Positions 18,523-26,995 of a stretch of DNA of 64,000 nucleotides are shown here, in pieces. Under the pieces are notes generated by a model, which was not told the DNA's origin, made no database searches, and saw nothing but the letters and a program-made list of their open reading frames with translations. The position numbers were made by a program, and so were the translations under genes. The stretch covers positions 1-64,000 of the forward strand of contig CAXXIH010000008.1 of the NCBI GenBank assembly GCA_963663365.2, given 5' to 3'. Numbering within the stretch: position 1 is the first letter of the stretch; each line of letters starts with the position of its first letter. The DNA is from G963663365 sp963663365 (GTDB lineage Bacteria > Hinthialibacterota > Hinthialibacteria > Hinthialibacterales > G963663365).

Positions 18523-18687
18523 AAGCGCACCTTGCTTCACACAATGACCTTACGCTGAAAATGGCGGGGATTGTTTGAAACCGCCCGTCCGCTGGATATG
18601 CTTTCCCGAAATTCCACGGAACCACCGCACCGCCCAGAGGTGCGATTTCGGAATAATCACGATACAGAAGGAAATGCGAGACTTTTC

Positions 18688-19164
18688 ATGAGCGCTTGGG
18701 AGTTGGCCGAACAGTACTATCAAGAAGCCTACCGCCTGCAGATGAGCGGCGAGTACGACCGCGCCATCGAACTCTATCAGCGTTCAATCGAGGCTTGCCC
18801 CACCGCCGAGGCTCACACCTTTATGGGCTGGACCTACAGCCATAAGGGCGATTACGACGCCGCGATCCAGGCCTGCCATGCGGCTATCGCTACCGATCCC
18901 ACTTTGGGCAATCCATATAACGATATCGGTGCATACCTCATGGAGATTGGCCGGTATGACGAGGCTATTCCTTGGTTTCAAAAAGCCACAGAGGCTGAAC
19001 GGTATGAGGCCTACCATTACCCCCACTACAACTTAGGGCGTATTTATGAGAGTCAAGGACGTTACGTAGATGCCATCCGCGAACTCAAATCCGCCTTGGA
19101 ACACGCTCCCGCTTACCCCTCCGCTCAAAAAAGCCTTCTGCGCTTGATGGCACTGGCGAATTGA
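18688..19164 (+). CDS. Cytoplasmic TPR-repeat protein
   Basis: A 158-aa protein made of four to five TPR units (YYQEAYRLQMSGEYDRAIEL; AEAHTFMGWTYSHKGDYDAA; NPYNDIGAYLMEIGRYDEAI; YPHYNLGRIYESQGRYVDAI). ATG 18688 is chosen because repeats start at once from there; a longer frame from 18571 has no coding look. There is no signal peptide. It is likely an adaptor for protein interactions; the partner is unknown. Confidence 0.75.
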   Translation: MSAWELAEQYYQEAYRLQMSGEYDRAIELYQRSIEACPTAEAHTFMGWTYSHKGDYDAAIQACHAAIATDPTLGNPYNDIGAYLMEIGRYDEAIPWFQKATEAERYEAYHYPHYNLGRIYESQGRYVDAIRELKSALEHAPAYPSAQKSLLRLMALAN

Positions 19165-19311
19165 GAGCAGCATACTAAGAATCCTGATAAAATTAGTATG
19201 ATTTCAAGACCGTAATTTCTTGCCCAAGCATGAATATTTCCACCAAATAAGGTTACCCGAGTCGAGTTGATTCGTATTCTACCTAGACACTCCATAGCGG
19301 GGATTCTAACC

Positions 19312-20139
19312 ATGATACAAAAGCGATATCGCGAGACATTATCGCAGGCTCGCGTCTTATTCGGAATCGCGGCCTTGGCATTCCTTGCTGTAACGGTAGA
19401 AAGCAAGGAACTCAATACCCATGAGACCAAGAGCAGTGAGAAAGAGGCAGAATCTTTTAACAGCATTGAAAAAGCCGACCGCGACATAGCCAGCAGCGAA
19501 TCTATCCTTGAACTCGATGTCTTGCTGAAAGAGCTGCATCAGCTGGCCGATAAGAAACCTCTAATTCCGCCAGTTGAACAGCGCCTGGCAATGTCTGCGA
19601 AGTATCATTTATCACGCTCGCCATGCAAAGATCAGCGCGTCCTTGCCATTCAAGACCCAAACGCCCCGCAGTGCGATACCGTGTACGACGGCAAGGATTT
19701 GCGTGAATTAACCGCATTGGTGGGCGATCTGCGTATTGAAAGCTGCACCCCGGAGCTGATCCAACACCTGCAAAGTTGGTACCCAGGGCTAGAAGACATA
19801 AGCATTACGTTGTCAACAGCGGGTCGCCGGCCCGCGATCGATGCCCTGGAGAAATTCGGATCAAAAACCGTCCCATTGTTTCTGGAGAGATTAAGAAAAG
19901 AGAAAGATATTGCCGAAGATTCGGATTTCCAAATGGATGTTGATCACTATTTTGTAGCGGCCTACGGCTATGAATGGGCGCCGGACCGTGTACAGGAACT
20001 TGCAAAGGTTGAAAAACACGGTCCTACACGGGAATTTCTGGTGATGCTCATTCCTCATTTAGAATACATGAAAGAGGCCGAACGGCAGCGCGAAGTTCAA
20101 CGCAAGCGCCGCGCACAATGGAAAAAGAACGAAGAATAG
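19312..20139 (+). CDS. Membrane-anchored or secreted protein of unknown function
   Basis: A 275-aa protein starting at ATG 19312, which puts a hydrophobic segment (VLFGIAALAFLAVTV) close to the N-terminus. The rest is helical and charged, with a long Glu/Lys-rich start, a central part rich in acidic helices, and a basic C-terminus (EAERQREVQRKRRAQWKK). I recognise no domain; the helical pattern (VPLFLERLRKE) is loosely HEAT-like. Its stop is only 18 bases from the convergent nadE stop, with no visible terminator between. Confidence 0.6.
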   Translation: MIQKRYRETLSQARVLFGIAALAFLAVTVESKELNTHETKSSEKEAESFNSIEKADRDIASSESILELDVLLKELHQLADKKPLIPPVEQRLAMSAKYHLSRSPCKDQRVLAIQDPNAPQCDTVYDGKDLRELTALVGDLRIESCTPELIQHLQSWYPGLEDISITLSTAGRRPAIDALEKFGSKTVPLFLERLRKEKDIAEDSDFQMDVDHYFVAAYGYEWAPDRVQELAKVEKHGPTREFLVMLIPHLEYMKEAERQREVQRKRRAQWKKNEE

Positions 20140-20157
20140 GTGCTACTGCCCCTTCCC

Positions 20158-21930
20158 CTACACCTCTCGATATCGGTTGGTGATGGGGAGGCGGCGGTCG
20201 GTGCCGAAGGCTTTGGCGGTGATACGGATGCCGATGGCCGCCTGACGGCGTTTGTATTCGGCCAGGTCCACCATACGGATGGTTTGACGCACGGTTTCAC
20301 GGTCGTAGCCCAGACGGACAATATCGTCGATGGCATAATCCAGTTCGATATAGGCGTGCAAAATGCCATCCAGAATATCGTAATCGGGCAACGAGTCGGT
20401 ATCGGCCTGGTTGTCACGCAGTTCCGCCGAGGGGGCCTTGTCGATGGTGTTTTGCGGGATGCGTTCTTTACCCGCTTTTTCATTGATCAAACGCGCGATG
20501 GCATAAACCCAGGTTTTAGGAACATCCGAAAGCACGGCCAGTCCGCCGCACATATCGCCATAAAGCGTGGCGTATCCCACCGAAAGTTCGGATTTGTTGC
20601 CGGTGGTTAAGACCAAGCAGCCGAATTTGTTGGACAGCGCCATTAAAATCTGTCCCCGAATACGGGCCTGGATATTCTCTTCGGTCACATCCGCTTCCCG
20701 GCCCTGGAACGGTTCGGCAAGGATATCCAGAAACGAGGCGAACGGTCCTTCGATGGGGATTTCTTGAAACTCGATGCCCAGGTTTTCAGCTAATACTTGC
20801 GCATCGGTTTTGCTGTGTTCGCTCGAATACCGGCTGGGCATGGAAACGCCGCGCACCGCATCCGGCCCCAGCGCATCGACTGCGATTGCGGCGGTCAAAG
20901 CCGAGTCGATACCGCCCGATAATCCTATAACGACACTCTTAAAACCGTTTTTGCGCACGTAATCGCGGACACCCAGCACCAACGCACCATAAGCATCGTC
21001 GATGGGATCGTAACGAGCAACTAATTCCTGAGGCAAAAAGGGATTGATTTTCGGCGCGGACGATCCGGGATCATCGTGAGCCTCAAGCGGAGCGGTGCCG
21101 CCATCCGAAACCACACGCTCCACGGTACGCTCTTCGGCCATCCGGATTTGATCGCGGCGCACCGGGACCGCCAGACGGCGGCGTTCCAAATCCCGGCGGT
21201 GAATATCAACCACAAGAAAATCTTCGTCAAAGGCCATGCCTTCGGCGCGAATTTTTCCCGCGCCATCGATAATCAAACTCCGCCCATCAAAGACCAGCTC
21301 ATCCTGCCCGCCGACTTGATTGCAATACAGAATCGGCAGCTGATGGTCGGCGGCCCGGGTTTGTATCATACGCCGCCGTTCGTTGGGTTTTTCAATACTA
21401 AAAGGCGAAGCCGATATGCCTACAAGCAGATCGATACCGGTTTCGGCCAGCGCGGCCACGGTACGCGGGAACCATAGATCCTCACAGATCGCCACGCCAA
21501 AATTGACCGCGTCCGTTTCAAAAAACCGGAAACAGTTCGAGGTGCAGAAATACCGTTTTTCGTCGAAGACCTGGTAATTAGGCAAGTTCCGTTTGGCCTG
21601 ATAGCCCAAGATTTGCCCGTCATGCAGCACGGCCGCTCCGTTATAGACATCGCCGATTTCCATCGGCAGACCGATCACCGCGATCATGCCTTTTGTGGCA
21701 GGAGCGATTTCCTCCAACGAGGAGGCCACATCGCGGATAAATTGCGGCTTAAGCAGCAGGTCTTTAGGCGGATAGCCGCATAGGGCCATTTCCGGGAACG
21801 CCACAACTTGCACGCCCAACTTTCGCGCTTCGGCCAGACGGGACAAAACCAGTTCACGGTTCCCGGACAAATCGCCCACGGTCGGATTGATCTGGGCCGC
21901 AGCCACACGCAACACACCTTGTCGGGTCAT
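20158..21930 (-). CDS. nadE: Glutamine-dependent NAD+ synthetase
   Basis: A 590-aa two-domain enzyme. The N-terminal nitrilase-type glutaminase has Glu in AFPEMALCGYPPKD, Lys in GYQAKRNLPNY and the nucleophilic Cys in ICEDLWFP. The C-terminal NAD synthase has the PP-loop GLSGGIDSALTAAIA and KSELSVGYATLYGDM. It amidates deamido-NAD to NAD+ using glutamine, in the cytoplasm. ATG 21930 is preferred over an upstream start at 21963 because it is preceded by AGAGGTGA and begins the family N-terminus MTRQGVLRVAAAQINPTVGD. The length is typical of the bacterial two-domain form. Confidence 0.93.
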   Translation of the reverse strand: MTRQGVLRVAAAQINPTVGDLSGNRELVLSRLAEARKLGVQVVAFPEMALCGYPPKDLLLKPQFIRDVASSLEEIAPATKGMIAVIGLPMEIGDVYNGAAVLHDGQILGYQAKRNLPNYQVFDEKRYFCTSNCFRFFETDAVNFGVAICEDLWFPRTVAALAETGIDLLVGISASPFSIEKPNERRRMIQTRAADHQLPILYCNQVGGQDELVFDGRSLIIDGAGKIRAEGMAFDEDFLVVDIHRRDLERRRLAVPVRRDQIRMAEERTVERVVSDGGTAPLEAHDDPGSSAPKINPFLPQELVARYDPIDDAYGALVLGVRDYVRKNGFKSVVIGLSGGIDSALTAAIAVDALGPDAVRGVSMPSRYSSEHSKTDAQVLAENLGIEFQEIPIEGPFASFLDILAEPFQGREADVTEENIQARIRGQILMALSNKFGCLVLTTGNKSELSVGYATLYGDMCGGLAVLSDVPKTWVYAIARLINEKAGKERIPQNTIDKAPSAELRDNQADTDSLPDYDILDGILHAYIELDYAIDDIVRLGYDRETVRQTIRMVDLAEYKRRQAAIGIRITAKAFGTDRRLPITNRYREV

Positions 21931-22014
21931 CGACTTTTCACCTCTCCGGCAGTGTAGCCACAACGGTCCCGGCTTTCACCGTCCATTGGCAAGGATAAAA
22001 CGGGGATATCCACT

Positions 22015-22407
22015 TCAGCCGACCACGCTAACCCATAATGTACGGTTCCGGGGGCCATCAAACTCAGCGAAAAAGATTTCCTGCCATTGTCCTAAACATA
22101 ACCTGCCACCCTCAACCGGGACCAGTACCTGTTGGCCGGTCACCACTGACTTGATATGCGCGGGGGAGTTCCCCTCACCATGGCGATAGCCGCCATGGTC
22201 GGGAACAGCCCGTTGCAAGGCCATCTCCAAATCGCGCATAACATCCGGATCATAGCCTTCGTTAATCAATACTCCGGCTGTGGTATGGGGCACATAGAGA
22301 AGCAAGGTCCCATCCGTTACGCCTAATTTATGACAGACTTCTTGTACTTGCCGGCTCACGCCCACCATTTGGACTTGCTGGCCGGTGCGGATGCTTAATC
22401 GCTCCAT
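22015..22407 (-). CDS. YjbQ / UPF0047 family protein
   Basis: A 130-aa single-domain protein with the family fold and signature residues: LLLYVPHTTAGVLINEGYDPDV, HGGYRHGEGNSPAHIKS, and GQWQEIFFAEFDGPR. The strong GGAGGTGA site fixes the start at 22407. Members complement thiamine-phosphate synthase weakly in E. coli, hence the name secondary thiamine-phosphate synthase, but their true role is unsettled. It is upstream of nadE on the same strand with an 84-base gap; lolC diverges from it. Confidence 0.9.
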   Translation of the reverse strand: MERLSIRTGQQVQMVGVSRQVQEVCHKLGVTDGTLLLYVPHTTAGVLINEGYDPDVMRDLEMALQRAVPDHGGYRHGEGNSPAHIKSVVTGQQVLVPVEGGRLCLGQWQEIFFAEFDGPRNRTLWVSVVG

Positions 22408-22478
22408 GGTTCACCTCCAATGCGCACGCTAGGTTCGCCTAAACGCTACGGCTATCGTGCCCCGGATGCAATAACAAT

Positions 22479-23972
22479 ATGCCCTACGAATGGATCATCG
22501 CCCGCCGTTACCTGATGCCCGAAGGCCGGGTCACATTCGTATTTGTGATGGCTTTAATGTCCATTATCGGGGTGGCCGTGGGCGTGGCGTCTCTGATTAC
22601 TGTGCTCTCAGTGATGAACGGATTCGGCGACGATCTCCGTTCTAAAATCCTTCAGGGACAATCTCATCTTATCTATAGAGCCCGTATGGGCGGTCTGCCC
22701 GATGTTACCGGCCTGCCCGAAGCCTTTGAAACCGATCCGAATGTTGAGGCGGCTGCCGCGGTTTACGAGTTGGTTGGATTGGCTCAGGGCGAATATGAAG
22801 AGCAACCGCAAACCGTCATCATCCGCGGCATTCATCCAAAGCAACACCAAGAAGTAAGCGGTGTAATCGATCAGCTCATTTTCGGTGATTTCTCCCGGTT
22901 GGAAAAGAAGCCCGCCTCAAAATCAGATCAGCAAGACGACACCGGCACCGAATCCAAACCCGTATCCATCTTCGATTTAGAGACAGTCGATACACCCGGC
23001 ATTGTTATCGGCCAGGAATTTGCCGTATCGCTAGGCGCTTATATCGATCGCAATGCTACGCGTGAGCAAATCAAAATGGCTCTCGAGCCGATTTTGGGTC
23101 AACACATACGTCTGACTGCGCCGCCACGGGATATCGGTCCGGCCGGGCCGGATTACCGCTCCCAAGAATTCGAAGTTGTCGGCATCTTCTCTTACGGTCA
23201 TTACGATTTCGACCGTTCATGGGTGTTTATCAGTTTGGAAGAGGCTCAGTATTTAAGTTCAGCGCCCAAGGAACTAACCCATATCGAGATGAGGCTTAAG
23301 AACCATAGTCCCAATGCCACCGAGAAAACCGCTCAGCGTGTTTATGAAATCGGGCATCAACTCGTGGCCGATACGGTAAACGACAAGATTATTGACGTTC
23401 GCAATCCTGAGGATGATGCGTGGCTTAAAGCAGCCACAGACAAGGCCCGAAATGGCGACGCATCCGCAATCAAAGGCCTGGAAGAGATCCACGGGTATCC
23501 TCTGGAATGGATGGCGCTCAACCGGGTCTTTTTTGAAGCGTTGCTCATCGAAAAGAAGATGATGGGATACATTCTGGCCATTATCATTTTTGTGGCCACA
23601 TTCAGCATTCTTTCCACTCTGTTCATGGTCGTGATGATCAAAACGCGGGATATCGGCATTCTGCGCACGATGGGTGTCAGCCGGGGGGGGATTCTGCGGC
23701 TGTTTGTATTGGTCGGGCTGATTATTGGATGTCTGGGCACGTTTTTCGGAACGGGGCTTGGCCTTGTCCTATGTGAAATTATCGAAAATGTGGGTATCAA
23801 GCTGCCGGGGGACGGACAGATTTATTATCTCAAATACCTTCCTGTCGCAGTGCGTCCGTTAGACATCCTCAATGTTGTTGTGTACACGGTAAGCATCAGT
23901 TTCCTGGCCACAATTTTGCCCGCGTTGCGTGCAGCCAAGATGGATCCCACCCGATGCCTGAGGTCAGTCTGA
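22479..23972 (+). CDS. Lipoprotein-releasing ABC transporter permease (LolC/LolE family)
   Basis: A 497-aa FtsX-type permease. The N-terminus YEWIIARRYL followed by one membrane helix is the LolC/E signature. A long periplasmic MacB-like domain follows (about residues 45-360), then three helices with the FtsX core (FSILSTLFMVVMIKTRDIGI then LRTMGVSRGGILRLF). With LolD it would release mature lipoproteins from the inner membrane to LolA. Only one permease gene is seen, so a homodimeric LolF-like arrangement is possible. The periplasmic domain is somewhat longer than usual, with an acidic insert around KSDQQDDTGTESK. It overlaps the ATPase gene. Confidence 0.88.
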   Translation: MPYEWIIARRYLMPEGRVTFVFVMALMSIIGVAVGVASLITVLSVMNGFGDDLRSKILQGQSHLIYRARMGGLPDVTGLPEAFETDPNVEAAAAVYELVGLAQGEYEEQPQTVIIRGIHPKQHQEVSGVIDQLIFGDFSRLEKKPASKSDQQDDTGTESKPVSIFDLETVDTPGIVIGQEFAVSLGAYIDRNATREQIKMALEPILGQHIRLTAPPRDIGPAGPDYRSQEFEVVGIFSYGHYDFDRSWVFISLEEAQYLSSAPKELTHIEMRLKNHSPNATEKTAQRVYEIGHQLVADTVNDKIIDVRNPEDDAWLKAATDKARNGDASAIKGLEEIHGYPLEWMALNRVFFEALLIEKKMMGYILAIIIFVATFSILSTLFMVVMIKTRDIGILRTMGVSRGGILRLFVLVGLIIGCLGTFFGTGLGLVLCEIIENVGIKLPGDGQIYYLKYLPVAVRPLDILNVVVYTVSISFLATILPALRAAKMDPTRCLRSV

Positions 23973-24634
23973 TGCTTTGCTGCCGGGGTCTCAAACGCGT
24001 CTTTGTTACCGGTCACGAGCCACTGACCGTGTTTCACGATGTCAGTTTGGAGTTGTCATCAAACGAAATGGTTTGCATCGTGGGCGCATCCGGCTCAGGC
24101 AAAAGCACGCTGTTGCAGCTGTTAGGGCTGCTCGATACCCCTACAGAAGGTGTCATCGAAATCGAAGGCCGGGATGTATCGCTTTTGCGCGGGAGCGAGA
24201 TCGATGCCTTGCGCCGCCGGATGTTCGGATTTGTTTTCCAATTTCATCATCTTCTGCCGGAGTTTTCCGCATTCGAGAACATCGCATTGCCGGGCCGTAT
24301 TGCCCGCCGTTCGCAATCCGAATCCGAACAAAAGGCTTGGGAACTGCTTGAAATGATTGGCCTTAAAGACCGCGCCAGTCATCGTCCGGCGGAATTATCC
24401 GGTGGAGAGCAGCAGCGCGTGGCGGTGGCCCGGGCGCTTGTGAATCAGCCCAAAGTCTTGTTGATGGATGAACCCACCGGCAACTTGGACCGTGAAAACG
24501 GCTTGCGCGTGCTCGAAATCTTGGATGCTTTACGTGAACAGAATCCTCTGGCCGTGCTGATGGTCACCCACAATCCGGAAATTGCGGACAAAGCGGACAG
24601 GATTCTCACACTGGAGGATGGTCAGATCCGTTGA
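23954..24634 (+). CDS. lolD: Lipoprotein-releasing ABC transporter ATP-binding protein
   Basis: A 226-aa ABC ATPase. Walker A is GASGSGKST, the Q-loop region is FVFQFHHLLPEFSAFEN (FHHLLP is characteristic of LolD), the signature is ELSGGEQQRVAVARAL, and Walker B is VLLMDEPTGNLD. It energises the adjacent LolC/E-type permease and overlaps its 3' end. The frame could also start at ATG 23972, which overlaps the permease stop as TGATG with GAGG eight bases before; that would shorten it by six residues. Confidence 0.92.
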   Translation: MPEVSLMLCCRGLKRVFVTGHEPLTVFHDVSLELSSNEMVCIVGASGSGKSTLLQLLGLLDTPTEGVIEIEGRDVSLLRGSEIDALRRRMFGFVFQFHHLLPEFSAFENIALPGRIARRSQSESEQKAWELLEMIGLKDRASHRPAELSGGEQQRVAVARALVNQPKVLLMDEPTGNLDRENGLRVLEILDALREQNPLAVLMVTHNPEIADKADRILTLEDGQIR

Positions 24635-24691
24635 CCGCCGCCGTCAGAGCGGTACTTTCTCGATTCGCGTTCAAACGTTTGAAGGGTCATC

Positions 24692-24892
24692 ATGAAGAAA
24701 GACATCCATCCCGTATATCATCGGGCCACAGTGACTTGTGCTTGTGGCAATAGTTTTGAAACCGGTTCCACTGCAAAAGAACTCCGTATCGATATCTGTT
24801 CAGCCTGCCATCCGTTCTATACCGGTAAGCAGAAGATCGTCGACACCGAAGGACGCGTGGAGCGGTTTAAGAAGAAATACCGCCTGAAGTAG
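24692..24892 (+). CDS. rpmE: 50S ribosomal protein L31
   Basis: A 66-aa protein beginning MKKDIHPVYHRATVTCACGN. It is the zinc-binding (C+) form: Cys pair in CAC, and CSACHPFYTGKQK provides the other ligands and the L31 signature. It lies 57 bases after lolD. Length and composition are normal. The zinc-free paralogue is not seen here. Confidence 0.96.
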   Translation: MKKDIHPVYHRATVTCACGNSFETGSTAKELRIDICSACHPFYTGKQKIVDTEGRVERFKKKYRLK

Positions 24893-24940
24893 TCAGCGGC
24901 ATTTTCGACTTTTTACTCACTTTGCGATTTTCTATTTTTT

Positions 24941-24961
24941 AAGACTGATATAGCCAGTCTT
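24941..24961. terminator. Weak hairpin after rpmE
   Basis: A 7-bp stem (AAGACTG at 24941 with CAGTCTT at 24955) and 7-nt loop, followed by GGTTTGTGT. The stem is short and the U-tract interrupted, so it is only a candidate terminator for lolD-rpmE. Confidence 0.35.
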
Positions 24962-25088
24962 GGTTTGTGTAATTGTGCTTATATGTATAAGTGCGGCTAC
25001 AAATACCACGGCCGGAAGTGCCTGAATACCCCGAGAACCGAACGAAAGCAAAACAAAGTAACAACAGAAAAATAAACAGGTTAAAGAA

Positions 25089-26906
25089 CTACAGGCTCAG
25101 TTGTTTGACAAATTCCATGACTTGCTGCATCCGGTGCCGGAATGTGTACTTCTCGCGGACGAGTTTTTGACCTTCACGAGCTAAGGCTTCACGTTTTTCC
25201 GGATTGGCTCGGTAATACTGCACCTTCTCACGTAGCTCTTCAGGGGTGCGAAATACATCCAGATGAGTGCCGATCTCAAACTCTTCTTCCAAAATGGGCC
25301 GATACTCAGTGAGCAGGAACGACCCAGTCAAGAGAACATCATAAACCCTTGGATTTGTAGAGTTTAAGCACTGTACGTGAAAGACGTTTATATTGATTTT
25401 CGTATTGAAATAGACCCCCGCCAAGTCTTTCTCGTAATTGGGAGCGGTTCCGCTAAAACAAGGCGCCAAGAATCCGGCTATTTCAGGATTTTTCCATTCA
25501 GGAGCGCCATAGGTTACAAGCCCTTCATCTGCGACCGCCTCTAAAAATCGCTTGCGGCTCAAATAGGTGGCGCGCTCTTCAAGATAAAGAACAACAAAAC
25601 CTTCATAAGGAAGAATATCCAGGCAACCGGCATCTACATATCGGGCCTCAAGCCCGGGCTCCGCATTTTCCAAATGGGCTCCCACGATTCCATCTAGTTT
25701 CTCTACGAACTCGGGCATGCGTTCCAACCAGAACTCACGCACCGCCTGGAAACGATCCGCTGCTAAAGCCCCCACAAATCCAACCTCGGGGCCGGTGCGT
25801 TCCGGGGGCGGGCCTTCCGCCTCGAGGTCACGCACAACTTTAAGCCCCGGGGCATTAGGTAAATGGTAGGTCGGCTTCCCCGACATCGCCTCAAGGCGAT
25901 CAAGGTAACCTCTATCAAATGAAAGAATTAGATCAGTAGCCTCCAACTCTTCCTTGGAGACCTTAACCCGGAGCGGATTATCCAAATACCACAACACCTT
26001 GGGTATGGGCAGATTGCGGAGATGCACGGCTCCAGTCGGTGAAAGGGTGTTGCGATTCATCCAAAACAACACATCCGGAAACCGTTCCCGCACATAAATC
26101 AACCAGAGCCAGGGATTAAGAAAATTGGCCAGGCGTTGATTAACCAGAAACTGCTCGGCATCCCAGCCACTCTCCTGAAACGCCCCGATCATCCTTGCTG
26201 CCAGGTAATCGTGCTCCGGCTGTACCAACAGCACTTTACGCTTGGCTTCGGGATTTCTATCCAATTCTTCTTTACGTTTGGCGTAATGAGTGTGAATGTC
26301 GCGCAAGAAACCTTGTGTCGACTCCTGTACCTTGGCCCCCATGGCCGCAAGCGTATAGGCAATCTCCTGCATCAGTTGAATATCTTCAGGCAGGAGGTTA
26401 GAGCCGGGCAGGAGCGAAAGCCCCTGCAACATGCCTATGGGATTTTTGACAAAGAAATCGACGATAGTCTTGCCGGGATCATCGGCCACACAGAGTATGA
26501 CCCGGTCTGAACGGAGTAAGTCCCGCCAATCGATCAAAGAAAATGAAGCACGCAGCAAATCCCAACGGTCTTCAACGATGAACATTCGTTGTGCATCCCG
26601 CCCTTTGCGCAAAACGGGATAGAGCGCGTGCGGCAGGTAACCAAGACCGGGCCGGACAACCAGGAATAAACCAATGGACGGTATATTTTTTCCGGCGAGG
26701 ACGCTGTCGACTCCCGATTGCGCTGAAGCAGGACCATGAATGTCACGGTTTCGGGCATCACGACAGGTCCAGCCTCCCTCCGGATGAGGCTGAAATACAA
26801 AACGCTCCGGTGGGGGAGGTTGCGTTGCGCGGACACGTTTAGCGAGTTCGGGATAAATACTATCGAGAACGGATAAGTTTGCTTGGAGGATATCGTCGCG
26901 CCACAT
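25089..26906 (-). CDS. CgeB-like glycosyltransferase with N-terminal MAF/DUF115-like region
   Basis: A 605-aa cytoplasmic protein. The last 300 residues resemble CgeB/spore-maturation-type GT-B glycosyltransferases: PKVLWYLDNPLRV, then VGFVGALAADRF, and the typical end NPRVYDVLLTGSFLLTEYRP followed by a Glu-rich segment and FRTPEELREKVQYYRANPEKR. The first 220 residues (NLSVLDSIYPELAKRV; VVRPGLGYLPHALYPVLRKG; MFIVEDRWDLLRASF) look like the Rossmann-like core of MAF/DUF115 motility-associated proteins. Such fusions glycosylate flagellin or other surface proteins in some lineages. The acceptor is unknown here; no flagellar genes are in the window. Confidence 0.75.
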   Translation of the reverse strand: MWRDDILQANLSVLDSIYPELAKRVRATQPPPPERFVFQPHPEGGWTCRDARNRDIHGPASAQSGVDSVLAGKNIPSIGLFLVVRPGLGYLPHALYPVLRKGRDAQRMFIVEDRWDLLRASFSLIDWRDLLRSDRVILCVADDPGKTIVDFFVKNPIGMLQGLSLLPGSNLLPEDIQLMQEIAYTLAAMGAKVQESTQGFLRDIHTHYAKRKEELDRNPEAKRKVLLVQPEHDYLAARMIGAFQESGWDAEQFLVNQRLANFLNPWLWLIYVRERFPDVLFWMNRNTLSPTGAVHLRNLPIPKVLWYLDNPLRVKVSKEELEATDLILSFDRGYLDRLEAMSGKPTYHLPNAPGLKVVRDLEAEGPPPERTGPEVGFVGALAADRFQAVREFWLERMPEFVEKLDGIVGAHLENAEPGLEARYVDAGCLDILPYEGFVVLYLEERATYLSRKRFLEAVADEGLVTYGAPEWKNPEIAGFLAPCFSGTAPNYEKDLAGVYFNTKININVFHVQCLNSTNPRVYDVLLTGSFLLTEYRPILEEEFEIGTHLDVFRTPEELREKVQYYRANPEKREALAREGQKLVREKYTFRHRMQQVMEFVKQLSL

Positions 26907-26995
26907 AGGTTCAAGGTAGTTGACTTGACGTCAGAGAACAAGCAAACTCCCGCACCACCAGAATCGCCCGGACTCTTGCCTTTTCCTCGACGGGC

